Source: JAYODW01 sp038116745 (lineage in GTDB: Bacteria > Pseudomonadota > Gammaproteobacteria > Ga0077536). From it: a stretch of 64,000 nucleotides of DNA. Below, in pieces: positions 16,164 through 25,213 of the stretch. The stretch lies in NCBI GenBank assembly GCA_038116745.1, contig JAYODW010000008.1:1-64000 (forward strand). The letters run 5' to 3'. Made by a program: the position numbers and the translations under genes. Under the pieces are notes generated by a model, which made no database searches, was not told where the DNA came from, and worked only from the letters and a program-made list of their open reading frames with translations. Numbering within the stretch: the first letter of the stretch is position 1; each line of letters opens with the position of its first letter.

Positions 16164-17860
16164 CTGCTTGTTCCGCCCACCGCGCGCTCCAGCGCCAGAG
16201 TCAGCGACTTGCTGTCCGCGCACAACCAGCGGCCGGCGATGTAGCGATCAGGCCGCACCAGGTAAGCGCTGCCGTCGACCGCGCCGTAGCCCACAAAAGC
16301 CTGGTTATCCTGATCCGGCAACCTATCCTGATGCTGAATACACTGCTGGTCGGGAGTAATCATCAGCAGCCGCAGATCCGGCGCGATCGCGCTCAGCGCA
16401 CTACGCAGCGCTGAGGCGCGAGCCAGCGCTGCGGCACTGCTCACAAAGTAGAAGACGGTGAACCCCGGCCCAAGGTGGTCGAAAAGATAGCTCCCGTCGG
16501 CCAGCCGACGGTTGAGCGCCATCTCGCCCGCGCTTATCCCGGCGTTTTCGGGCCAGTCGTCGGCATCGGACGACGTCAGCGCGCTGTCAGCGTAGCGGTA
16601 GGGCAACACCTGCCGCGGATCGGCAAAACGCTCGGCAAACGGTGCGCTCAGAGCAAGCTGCAGCGCCGCGTCGCGCAGCAGCCGGAAGCCCCGTGTCGGC
16701 GGCGTCATGAAACGTGAACTGCGGCCGGCATGGCGGAATACGTCAAGAGTTGCGCCGCGACGTTCCGGACTGTAACTGTCCAGCAGCGCCGTCGGTGCTC
16801 GTCCCTGCACGACATACGCCAGCTTCCAGGCCACGTTGACCGCATCGGCAAGACCGTTGTTCAGGCCGCGTACGCCGAATATCGGCACGATATGGGCAGC
16901 GTCGCCGGCAAAGAGCACGCGCCCATGCCGGTAGTCGTCGAGACACAAGGTGTTCGCCGTATAGATGCTCCACCACTCAAGCTCCCACGGACCGTGGTGG
17001 CCAATCATGTGCAGGATGTCACCCAGCCGCTCGCGGATCCGTCGTTCTTCGACGGCCTGCTGCGGGTCCTCGTCCGCCTGGATCTGCCAGTCTATGCGCC
17101 ACACGTTGTCCGGCTGGCGGTGGACCAGCACCGTCGCCTCCGGGTTGGCGGACGACGCAAAAAAAGCCCGCCGCTCGGTCGGGAAGTCGTGGGTCATCAG
17201 CACGTCAGCGATGACGTAATGCCCCGGCAGATTCTCCCCGTTCAGGCGCAGCCCGAGCGCCGAGCGCACGGCGCTGCGCGCGCCATCGGCCGCGATCAGC
17301 CAGGCGCTCCGCAGCTGGTAGCGGCCGTCTGCGGTCTCCACGGACAGGCACACCTCATCATCCGATACCTCGACACCGGCCACCCTGCTACCCCAGCGCA
17401 GATCGACCAGGCCATCACACTGCTCAGCACGTTCGATCAGGAACTGCTCGATGTACTGCTGCTCGAGGTTGTACATCGGCAGAAAGCGCTCGTTGTCCGA
17501 GTGCGGCATTTCAAGTCGGTAGACCAGGCGGTCGCGGTAATAGGTGCGCCCCCGCGTCCAGCCAAGCGCTTTCTGCTCGAAGCGCTCCACGACACCGAGC
17601 TGCTGCAGGGTTTCAAAGCTGCTGCGTGAAATACAGATTGCGCGGCTGCCGTCATTCACCGTGAGTTTGTCGTCGAGCACGATGCACGGCACGCCGCGAC
17701 GGCCGAGCTCGATCGCGGCGGTCAGACCAACCGGACCGGCGCCGACGATGACCACCGCGTGGCGTGGCGAATCACCGCGCGCTTCCGGCGGTGCTCGATA
17801 AGCAAACTGCGGATAGTCGAAATAGAGTGAGTCGTGGGTCCCTCGCCCGGCCGGTCTCAA
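16160..17860 (-). CDS. FAD-dependent aromatic-ring monooxygenase (PheA/MhpA-type)
   Basis: A 566-residue class A flavoprotein hydroxylase. FAD motif VVIVGAGPVGLTAAIELGRR (about 32-51), the DG motif region WLIAADGARSAVRSALG (about 187-203) and the second FAD motif VLFAGDAAHIVPIFGVRGLN (about 315-334). The C-terminal thioredoxin-like part (about 430-560) is typical of phenol-hydroxylase/MhpA relatives. It inserts one oxygen atom into a phenolic or heteroaromatic ring using NAD(P)H and O2. The coupled DUF2783 gene matches a recurrent pair. It diverges from the hydantoinase-B-like gene 116 bases away, so both may share a regulatory region. Confidence 0.87.
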   Translation of the reverse strand: MRPAGRGTHDSLYFDYPQFAYRAPPEARGDSPRHAVVIVGAGPVGLTAAIELGRRGVPCIVLDDKLTVNDGSRAICISRSSFETLQQLGVVERFEQKALGWTRGRTYYRDRLVYRLEMPHSDNERFLPMYNLEQQYIEQFLIERAEQCDGLVDLRWGSRVAGVEVSDDEVCLSVETADGRYQLRSAWLIAADGARSAVRSALGLRLNGENLPGHYVIADVLMTHDFPTERRAFFASSANPEATVLVHRQPDNVWRIDWQIQADEDPQQAVEERRIRERLGDILHMIGHHGPWELEWWSIYTANTLCLDDYRHGRVLFAGDAAHIVPIFGVRGLNNGLADAVNVAWKLAYVVQGRAPTALLDSYSPERRGATLDVFRHAGRSSRFMTPPTRGFRLLRDAALQLALSAPFAERFADPRQVLPYRYADSALTSSDADDWPENAGISAGEMALNRRLADGSYLFDHLGPGFTVFYFVSSAAALARASALRSALSAIAPDLRLLMITPDQQCIQHQDRLPDQDNQAFVGYGAVDGSAYLVRPDRYIAGRWLCADSKSLTLALERAVGGTSR

Positions 17861-17976
17861 GGTTTACCGCTCCCGTGTGTTGCGTTGCGGGCCGCCGGCG
17901 CTGGATTGTCCTTGGTAGCACCGTAATTTCCCGGGATACTGCACACTGAACGCGCAGCCGTCGAGGAGTGCCACAC

Positions 17977-19782
17977 ATGTCCGCATCAGAAAAGACACCT
18001 GAAGTTGCCTATGCCATGGACCCCGTCCTGATGGCGGTGCTCGCCAATCGGCTGAACGCCATCGTACGGGAAATGACCAACACCCTGCTGCGCACCGCGC
18101 GCTCGTCGGTGCTCGCGGTAGTGCGCGATTTTTCCTGCTCCCTGGTGACCGCGGACAACCGTCTGCTGTGCCCCGGCGAAGGTGTCCCGGTGCACATCTT
18201 CGGTAGTGCGCTGCAGACTCAGGCCATGTGCGACCTGCATGACGACCTCGCGCCAGGCGATGCGTTCCTGCACAACGATCCTTATCTGGGCAATACGCAC
18301 CCGGCGGACCACATGTACATGGTGCCGGTATTCATCGACGGCGAGCACCTGTTCACTACCTGCGCCAAGGCCCATCAGGCCGACTGCGGCAACGCGATCC
18401 CCAGCACCTACCACGCAACCGCCCGCGACATTTATGAGGAAGGTGCGCTGATCTTCCCGTGCGTGCGGGTGCAGCGCGATTACCGGAATGTCGACGACAT
18501 CATCCGCATGTGCCGGCGGCGCATCCGCGTGCCGGAGCAGTGGTACGGCGACTACCTCGCCAGCATTGCCGCTGCCCGGATCGGTGAACGGCGTCTGGTG
18601 GAACTGGTCGAACGCTACGGCATCGATACCATCCGCCAGTTCGTCAGCGACTGGTTCGCCTACTCCGAGCGACGCATGATCGAGGCCATCCGCGAACTGC
18701 CTGCGGGCCGGCTGGAGAACGTGAGCACTTATGACCCGCTGCCTCCGGTGCTGCCCGATGGTCTGCCCGTCAAGGTCATCGTCAACATCGATCCGCAGGA
18801 CGGTCGTATCGAGGTCGACCTGACGGAAAACGAAGACAACAAGGAATTCGGACTCAACGAGTCGATTGCCTGCGCGACCAGCAATGCGCTGTGCGGCGTG
18901 TTCAACTGCCTGGATCCGGATGTGCCGCACAACGACGGCAGCTTCCGGCGTCTGTCGGTCAAGCTGCGCGAAGGCTGTATCACCGGCATACCGCGTTTCC
19001 CCCACTCCTGCTCCATGGCGACGACCAACATCGGCGACCGCATCGTCAACGCCACACAGTCCGCCTTCGCCGGCATCGGCGACGGCTACGGCCTGGCCGA
19101 AGGTGCGCTTGGCATGGGGCCGGGCGCGGGCGTGGTGTCCGGCAAGGACTGGCGCGCCGGTGGCCAGCCGTACATCAATCAGGAATGGCTGCTGGTCAAC
19201 GGCGGCCCCGGCACGCCGAGCACCGACGGCTGGCTGAACTACGGGCTGCCGGTAGCCGGCGCGCTCATGTACCGCGGCTCGGTCGAGGTCGACGAGTCAA
19301 AATACCCCATGCTGATCCGGGAGCTGCGCGTGATTCCGGGCGGCGGTGGCGCCGGTCGCTTCCGTGGTGCCCCCGGCGCCTCGGTCATCTACGGTCCGCG
19401 TCACGACCCCATGACCGTCGTTGTCATGTGCGACGGCCAGGTCAATCCACCGCAGGGCGTGCGCGGCGGCCAGCCGGGACCGTGCGCCGAAAGCTGGCGC
19501 ATCCGCGCCGACGGCAGCGAGGAGAAACTCCCGGGAGTCATTGAGTGCCGGCTGCAGCCCGGCGAGTGGATCCGCGGCGTCGACGCCGGCGGCGGCGGTT
19601 ATGGTCCGCCCCTGGAACGCGATCCGGAGCGGGTTCTGAAAGATGTTCTCGAGCGCTGGGAAACGCCCGAGCGGGCAAAAGAGATCTACGGCGTAATCTT
19701 CAGCGGCAGCGTTGAAGACGAGAGTCTGGTGGTGGACCTGGAGGCCACCCGTAGCCAGCGCTCAGCACTCGGCCACGGCTGA
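17977..19782 (+). CDS. Hydantoinase B/oxoprolinase (HyuB) family protein
   Basis: A 601-residue HyuB-type subunit. Evidence: MDPVLMAVLANRLNAIVREM, LVTADNRLLCPGEGVPVHIF, FLHNDPYLGNTHPADHMYMV, FNCLDPDVPHNDGSFRR, GGGGAGRFRGAPGASVIYGP. HyuB proteins normally pair with HyuA to cleave hydantoins or 5-oxoproline, or form acetone/acetophenone carboxylases. No HyuA-like gene lies in this window, so this is an orphan beta subunit with an unknown partner. ATG 17977 has GAGGAG eight bases upstream; an in-frame GTG three codons earlier is less likely. First gene of a plus-strand run to the NicX-like gene. Confidence 0.88.
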   Translation: MSASEKTPEVAYAMDPVLMAVLANRLNAIVREMTNTLLRTARSSVLAVVRDFSCSLVTADNRLLCPGEGVPVHIFGSALQTQAMCDLHDDLAPGDAFLHNDPYLGNTHPADHMYMVPVFIDGEHLFTTCAKAHQADCGNAIPSTYHATARDIYEEGALIFPCVRVQRDYRNVDDIIRMCRRRIRVPEQWYGDYLASIAAARIGERRLVELVERYGIDTIRQFVSDWFAYSERRMIEAIRELPAGRLENVSTYDPLPPVLPDGLPVKVIVNIDPQDGRIEVDLTENEDNKEFGLNESIACATSNALCGVFNCLDPDVPHNDGSFRRLSVKLREGCITGIPRFPHSCSMATTNIGDRIVNATQSAFAGIGDGYGLAEGALGMGPGAGVVSGKDWRAGGQPYINQEWLLVNGGPGTPSTDGWLNYGLPVAGALMYRGSVEVDESKYPMLIRELRVIPGGGGAGRFRGAPGASVIYGPRHDPMTVVVMCDGQVNPPQGVRGGQPGPCAESWRIRADGSEEKLPGVIECRLQPGEWIRGVDAGGGGYGPPLERDPERVLKDVLERWETPERAKEIYGVIFSGSVEDESLVVDLEATRSQRSALGHG

Positions 19783-19893
19783 GCGTTGACCACCGGGCCG
19801 CCCCGGCGACGAGAGTTCAGCGCAGAAATGTTACGGTGACACTGGACTTGCCGTTCGTCACCATGCCATTCGGAGATAGTCGAGGAGTCCCGC

Positions 19894-21078
19894 ATGCCGT
19901 TGAGCACCGAGCGCATTCTGACTACCCACGTGGGTTCACTGCCGCGCTCAGCACCGCTGCTGGCCATGCTGAGCGACAAGGAAATGGGCCGGCCGGTGGA
20001 TCCCCAGGCCTTCCGCGCCCAGGCGAAGGAAGACATCGTCAAGGTGGTGCGCGCTCAGCGCGCCTGCGGGATAGATATCGCGGGAGACGGCGAGATTCCG
20101 CGCCTCGGCTTCTCCATCTACGCAAAAAACCGGATGTCCGGATTCGCTGGATTCTCCGCTCGGGGAACCGTAACTGACTTCGAGAAGTTCCCCGACTACG
20201 CCGCACTCATGGCCCGGAGAGCGGGCGTGGACACCATCACCGAGTCCGCCACGACCTGGAAAATGCCGCAATGCGTTGATGCGCTCCGCTATGACCCGAG
20301 CGCCGCTCAGGAAGAGCTCGACCTGTTTACCGAGGCGCTGTCAGAAACCGACGCAGACTTCCCCGCAACCTTTGTCACCGCCGCGACGCCCGGGATCCTG
20401 TCAACGACGCTGTTCCGCGCGCCCGATCATCCCGTTTATGCGGACGATGCCGCCTATGTCGACGCGCTGGCGGCGGCGATGAAAACTGAATACGAGATGA
20501 TCGTTGCTTCAGGACACGACCTGCAGCTTGACGCGCCCGACCTCGGCCTCGAGCGTCAGATCATGTATCGCCACCGCTCGGAGGCGGAATTCCTCGAACG
20601 CGTGGATCTGCACATTGCCGCGCTCAACAAGGCGCTCGAGAACATCCCCCGGGAACGCGTCCGCCTGCACCTCTGCTGGGGGAACTGGGAAGGTCCGCAC
20701 TGCGATGACATCGATCTCGCGCCGCTGTTGCCCTTTCTCTATAAGGCCGATGTCGGCGGGCTGTCGCTGGCCTGCGCCAATCCGCGGCACAACCATGAAA
20801 TCGAGCTCTTCCGCTCCAATCCGCCGCCGCAGGACTGGATCCTCTATCCGGGGTGTATCGACGTGACTTACAACTATCTCGAACATCCGGGCGTGGTCGC
20901 CAAACGCATCCTGGAGTTCGTGGAGATCATCGGCGACAAGGAGCGCGTGGTGGCAAGCACCGACTGCGGCTTTTCCACCTTCGCCGGTTATGTGATGGTG
21001 GCCGAGGACGTTGCCTGGGCCAAGCTCAAGGCCCTGGCTGAGGGCGCTGCCCTGGCCAGTCAGAAACTCTGGGGGTAA
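19894..21078 (+). CDS. MetE-like cobalamin-independent methionine synthase II family protein
   Basis: A 394-residue TIM-barrel protein resembling the catalytic C-terminal domain of MetE: ILTTHVGSLPRSAPLLAML at the start, VRLHLCWGNWEGPHCDDIDL with the likely zinc-binding His/Cys, WILYPGCIDVTYNYLEHPGV and VVASTDCGFSTFAG with the third zinc Cys. Stand-alone versions include epoxyalkane:CoM transferase-like enzymes and many catabolic-cluster proteins annotated as type II methionine synthase. I infer a zinc-dependent thiol- or methyl-transfer role on a pathway intermediate rather than methionine synthesis. It is six bases from the cupin gene. Confidence 0.86.
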   Translation: MPLSTERILTTHVGSLPRSAPLLAMLSDKEMGRPVDPQAFRAQAKEDIVKVVRAQRACGIDIAGDGEIPRLGFSIYAKNRMSGFAGFSARGTVTDFEKFPDYAALMARRAGVDTITESATTWKMPQCVDALRYDPSAAQEELDLFTEALSETDADFPATFVTAATPGILSTTLFRAPDHPVYADDAAYVDALAAAMKTEYEMIVASGHDLQLDAPDLGLERQIMYRHRSEAEFLERVDLHIAALNKALENIPRERVRLHLCWGNWEGPHCDDIDLAPLLPFLYKADVGGLSLACANPRHNHEIELFRSNPPPQDWILYPGCIDVTYNYLEHPGVVAKRILEFVEIIGDKERVVASTDCGFSTFAGYVMVAEDVAWAKLKALAEGAALASQKLWG

Positions 21079-21084
21079 AACACG

Positions 21085-21651
21085 ATGAAACGCAGCCTGA
21101 CTGACGAGGAAATCGCTGCACGCACGGGTCGCTTTGCCGACCTGCGCGCCATGACAACGCCCATCGATCGGGAAGTCGTTTCGCAGGATGCAATGGACGT
21201 CGTGTTTGCGCGCAAACTCATGCCGGTGATCATGGAAAAAACCAAGAATCCGTTCGGCGATACCGGCGCGATCTACGGCGCCAACGGTATGACGATGAAC
21301 ATCTCAGTGCTGCCGCCCGGACAGGGTCCGTGCCTGCATGCGCACAACGCGACGTTCGAGACTTTCATCGTGCTCGACGGCGAAATCATCTTCCACATCG
21401 GCGAGCCCGGCGAAGAGAAGCACCTCACCCTGGGTCGCTGGGACACCTTCTCCTGCCCGCCGCAGGTCTTCCGCGGCTTCAACAATGCCAGCCAGGAGAC
21501 AGAGGCGGTGCTGCTGACGGTCATCAACGGCGATCCCGACGCGCGCGATGATGTTGACGTACCGGTCAGCGTGACTGAACACCTGCGCGAAACCTACGGG
21601 CAGACGGTGGTCGACGAGTTCACCAAGGTTGTGGCGCTGCCGGAAGCCTGA
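21085..21651 (+). CDS. Cupin-domain protein
   Basis: A 188-residue protein with one conserved cupin barrel. Motif 1 is CLHAHNATFETFIVLDG (about 76-92) with two His and a Glu as metal ligands; motif 2 lies in PPQVFRGFNNAS. Small cupins of this type serve as dioxygenases, isomerases or decarboxylases in catabolic clusters. The exact reaction cannot be assigned. The six-base spacing after the MetE-like gene indicates co-translation. A 220-base space follows before the molybdenum hydroxylase. Confidence 0.82.
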   Translation: MKRSLTDEEIAARTGRFADLRAMTTPIDREVVSQDAMDVVFARKLMPVIMEKTKNPFGDTGAIYGANGMTMNISVLPPGQGPCLHAHNATFETFIVLDGEIIFHIGEPGEEKHLTLGRWDTFSCPPQVFRGFNNASQETEAVLLTVINGDPDARDDVDVPVSVTEHLRETYGQTVVDEFTKVVALPEA

Positions 21652-21871
21652 TTCAAAAGAGGCATCGGCGCAGAGTTACAGAGATCACCCGCATGACACG
21701 CCTGGTCGCCAACAGACGCGAAGCAAAGGGCGCCGACCGCACTATCACCACGCGCAAACAGCGCGATTCGGAACCCGCTACGCAGGCTATCGACGACGCA
21801 CCGCGAAACCTGCGCCGCCTGGGGATCTGTCTATCGACACGAGCGGCGATCAGGACCGCGACAGAACACTC

Positions 21872-24109
21872 ATGAACGACCCGCTCAGCCGGCGCAGCTT
21901 CATCCGGGTAAGTGCCGTAAGTGCAGCGGCTGTGGCTTTTGATTTTGCCCTGCCCGGCATCCAGGCAGCACCTGGGGCGGACAGCTTCGAAATCCATTCC
22001 TGGATCGTCATCCATGCCGATGATCGGGTGACGGTGCGGATTCCGCAGAGTGAGCTCGGTCAGGGCGCGACTACAGCGCTGATGCAGCTGCTGGCGGAAG
22101 AACTCGACCTCGAGCTCGAGCTGGTGGACTGGGTCTTCTACGACCCACAGACCAACCGCGAACGTAACAACGTGTACGCGCACACCGCGACTCTGGCCAG
22201 CTGGGGCGTCAAGATGCTGTTTCAGCCCATGCGCGAAGCAGGTGCACAGATCCGCGCCATGCTGCTCGAGGCTGCTGCTGCACAGCTGCAGAGCGCCAGC
22301 GTGCATCTCCGGATCCGCGACCATCAGGTAGTCGACACGCAGAGTGGTCGGACGGTGACTTTCGGGGAGATCGCCCCCGCCGCAGCGCAGCTGCGGGTAC
22401 CGGATCTCGACACCGTTACGCTCAAGCCTCAAGCCGAGTGGCGCTATATCGGACAGCCGGTTCCGCGCAATGATGCGCGGGCTAAAGTGACCGGCGAGGC
22501 GCGCTATGGTATCGACGTCCGGCTGCCAGGGATGAAGTACGCCGCCGTCCGTCAGTCGCCGGTATTCGGCGGACGCCTGCTCGGCTTCGACGCAACGGCC
22601 GTGCTCGAGCGACCCGGCGTCCACGCGGTCGTCCGCATCGATGCCGGACCCAGCGGCTACACCGTGCCGTCAACCCTGTGGGACATCATCGACTGGGGCA
22701 TGGACGATGCCGTTGCCGTGGTGGCGGACAGCTGGTGGCAGGCACAGCAGGCGCTCGACGCTCTGCCCGTCCGCTGGGACAACGGCCCCCACGGTGCGGT
22801 CAGCAGCAGCACCATCGCGCGCGCGCTCGAGGACGCACTGGCGGCAGAGGGCGAGCTGATCCGCAGCGAAGGCAATGCTGCCGGCGCCATGGGTCTCGCC
22901 AGCCAGGTGGTGGAAGCGGCTTACACCTATCCGCTGCTGGAACACGCGGCGCTGGAGCCGATGAACTGTACCGCACTGGTCACCGAACGGGCGGTGGAGG
23001 CCTGGGCACCGACGCAATACGGCGATGAGGCGCTGCGCATCGCTGCTTATGCCGCAGGCGTGGCCCTCAAGGACGCGCGTTTTCATCTGACGCTGGCGGG
23101 CGGCGGCTTCGGGCGGCGTCTGCACAACGATTACGTCAGCCAGGCTGTACAGGTCGCGCGCCAGCTTCCGGGCGTGCCGGTCAAGCTCATCTGGTCACGC
23201 GAGGAAACCACGCGTCGCGGCTACTACCCGCCGCCACTCGCGGCGCGCTTCCGCGCCGGTCTCGATCAGCGCGGCCGCATTCTCGCCTGGCAGAGCCATG
23301 TCGCCCAGGGCCGGGCCGTGTACCAGCCTTACGGCGTGGCGAGACTCGCCTTTCCCGTTGCCAATCTCGAGATGCGCTACAGCAGCATCGTCACGCCGCC
23401 CGGCTTCGGCTGGATGCGCGGCGTCGGGCACGCGCAGATGGCCTGGATGAATCACGCCTTTATCAGCGAACTTGCCGCCGCCGCAGGGCAGGACACGCTC
23501 AGCTTTCAGCTGGCCCAGCTCGACCCGTCCGCGGTCGATCCGTCGCGCGCCGACCACGCCGATGCGGTGCTCCGGGTGCAGCGCTTCCGCCGTCTGCTGA
23601 AGGACGTTGCCGCTGAAGCAGGCCCTCTGCCCTCCGCCGGGCGGCAGGGACGCGGCTGGGCGGTGTACGACATGAGCTATGTGCCGGGCTATCCGTGCGC
23701 GTGCATCGCCATCGCGCTTGATGTCGATCTTGGGCATCCCGACGGGCTGCGCGTCACCGGGATCGCTGCCAGCGTCGAGTGCGGCATCGCGGTCAACCCA
23801 CAGCTCGTCGAGGCCCAGCTGCAGGGCGGGATCCTGTTCGGACTGTCGAACGCACTTTACGGCCGCATCACCCTGCGCGACGGCCAGGTGGAACAGTCTA
23901 ATTTTCATGACTACCCCCTGCTCGGATTCCACGCAGCGCCTCCGGTCAGGGTGCGTATTCTGCCGTCCGACGAGCCTCCCACGGGCGTCGGCGAGGGAGC
24001 TGTACCGGTTGTGATCGGCGCCCTGGTCGACGCGATACACGCCGCCGGCGGACCCTGGGTCCGCAGCCTGCCGGTCATGGCGCAGGACCTTTCGACAGGC
24101 ACCGGCTGA
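21872..24109 (+). CDS. Tat-exported molybdopterin-binding hydroxylase subunit (IorB/xanthine dehydrogenase family)
   Basis: A 745-residue molybdenum hydroxylase large subunit. A twin-arginine signal (RRSFIRVSAVSAAAVAFDF) starts at residue 7. Cofactor-binding blocks are visible: PQSELGQGATTALMQLLAEE, AGGGFGRRLHNDYVSQAVQV and PPTGVGEGAVPVVIGALVDA with the likely catalytic Glu. The order matches isoquinoline 1-oxidoreductase beta subunits, which hydroxylate N-heteroaromatics next to the ring nitrogen, and some aldehyde oxidases. The longer frame upstream of ATG 21872 encodes no domain. No 2Fe-2S partner (IorA) is encoded beside it, which is odd. The NicX-like gene follows after 13 bases. Confidence 0.88.
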   Translation: MNDPLSRRSFIRVSAVSAAAVAFDFALPGIQAAPGADSFEIHSWIVIHADDRVTVRIPQSELGQGATTALMQLLAEELDLELELVDWVFYDPQTNRERNNVYAHTATLASWGVKMLFQPMREAGAQIRAMLLEAAAAQLQSASVHLRIRDHQVVDTQSGRTVTFGEIAPAAAQLRVPDLDTVTLKPQAEWRYIGQPVPRNDARAKVTGEARYGIDVRLPGMKYAAVRQSPVFGGRLLGFDATAVLERPGVHAVVRIDAGPSGYTVPSTLWDIIDWGMDDAVAVVADSWWQAQQALDALPVRWDNGPHGAVSSSTIARALEDALAAEGELIRSEGNAAGAMGLASQVVEAAYTYPLLEHAALEPMNCTALVTERAVEAWAPTQYGDEALRIAAYAAGVALKDARFHLTLAGGGFGRRLHNDYVSQAVQVARQLPGVPVKLIWSREETTRRGYYPPPLAARFRAGLDQRGRILAWQSHVAQGRAVYQPYGVARLAFPVANLEMRYSSIVTPPGFGWMRGVGHAQMAWMNHAFISELAAAAGQDTLSFQLAQLDPSAVDPSRADHADAVLRVQRFRRLLKDVAAEAGPLPSAGRQGRGWAVYDMSYVPGYPCACIAIALDVDLGHPDGLRVTGIAASVECGIAVNPQLVEAQLQGGILFGLSNALYGRITLRDGQVEQSNFHDYPLLGFHAAPPVRVRILPSDEPPTGVGEGAVPVVIGALVDAIHAAGGPWVRSLPVMAQDLSTGTG

Positions 24110-24122
24110 AGGAGAACGCCCG

Positions 24123-25187
24123 ATGGTCGCCAAGCCCTCCTCCGAAAAGTTGCAGCAGGTCTTCGGCACTGTGCTCGATCTCTGCGCGCTCAGGGCGGAC
24201 GAAAAAATCGCCGTGCTGAGCGAGGGTGATCTGCTCCAGGATTACTCCGAGGCGTTTCTGCAGGCAGCCGCAGCGCGCGGCGCGCAAACCGCGCGGGTCA
24301 ACGTGGCCTCAAGCGCCAATGCCGGCGCCGAGGCGCGCCTCGCCAACCTCGACGGCTCAGCGCTACGGGAAGACCGCGCGGCGATGGCCACGCTGCTGGA
24401 AGCCGACCTGGTGATCGATCTCATGCTGCTGTTGTTCTCAAACGAGCAGCTGCAGATTCAGGCCGCCGGGGCACGCATGCTGATGGTCGTTGAGCCCTTC
24501 GACGTGCTGACCCGCCTGATGCCGAGCCCGGCTCTGCGCGCCCGCGTCGAAGCCGCCGAGCGCCGCCTCGCCGCGGCGCGCACGCTGCGTTTCGTGAATG
24601 ACGCCGGCACAGACGTGGTCTACGAGCTCGAACAGCTGACCGGCCCGCCGCCGGCCTGCATCCTCACCGAATACGGCTACACCGACACCCCGGGACGCTG
24701 GGACCATTGGCCGAGCGGTTTCCTCGCCTCAACCGGCACGGCGACCGGGGTTGAGGGACGGGTGGTGATGGATGCCGGGGATATCGTGCTGCCGTGGAAA
24801 GAAACTCTCTCAGCGCCTATCACCTTCACTATCCGCGATGGCTATGTCACCAGCCTCGATGGCGGCACGGATGCGCAGCGCCTCAGGACGTATATCGAAA
24901 GCTTCGAGGACCCCCGCGCCTGGGCGGTTTCGCACATCGGCTGGGGACTGAACCGTGACGCGCAGTGGCTTACGGCTGTGGATGGAATCGGCATGGACAG
25001 CCGCGCCTACTACGGCAACGTTCTGTTCTCGACCGGGCCGAATACCGAGTTCGGCGGCGACAACGATACAGCCTGCCATCTCGACCTGCCGATGCGGAAC
25101 TGCTCGCTGTGGCTGGACGACGAGCTCATCGTCGACCGTGGTGACATCGTCCCCGACGATATGCGACCCGCCGCCGGCGGCGGGTAA
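24123..25187 (+). CDS. NicX-like 2,5-dihydroxypyridine 5,6-dioxygenase family protein
   Basis: A 354-residue protein closely following NicX, the mononuclear-iron enzyme that opens the 2,5-dihydroxypyridine ring in nicotinate catabolism. It belongs to the M29 aminopeptidase-like fold. Shared blocks: LTEYGYTDTPGRWDHWPSGF (182-201), GDIVLPWKE, SHIGWGLN and LFSTGPNTEFGG. The iron ligands known for NicX (His, Ser, Asp) correspond to His271, Ser303 and Asp321 here. The substrate may differ, since the later nicotinate genes (nicD, nicE, nicF) are not in the window. Thirteen bases after a molybdenum hydroxylase, it supports an N-heteroaromatic pathway. Confidence 0.82.
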   Translation: MVAKPSSEKLQQVFGTVLDLCALRADEKIAVLSEGDLLQDYSEAFLQAAAARGAQTARVNVASSANAGAEARLANLDGSALREDRAAMATLLEADLVIDLMLLLFSNEQLQIQAAGARMLMVVEPFDVLTRLMPSPALRARVEAAERRLAAARTLRFVNDAGTDVVYELEQLTGPPPACILTEYGYTDTPGRWDHWPSGFLASTGTATGVEGRVVMDAGDIVLPWKETLSAPITFTIRDGYVTSLDGGTDAQRLRTYIESFEDPRAWAVSHIGWGLNRDAQWLTAVDGIGMDSRAYYGNVLFSTGPNTEFGGDNDTACHLDLPMRNCSLWLDDELIVDRGDIVPDDMRPAAGGG

Positions 25188-25213
25188 CTCTTAGCGGATT
25201 CCGCCCGCTGCGT

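Noticed and set aside
21629..21871. Upstream extension of the molybdenum hydroxylase frame and a 60-codon frame at 21693-21875
   Set aside because: The basic, low-complexity sequence precedes a clear Tat signal at 21872. No domain, no cysteine cluster and no ribosome site are seen.
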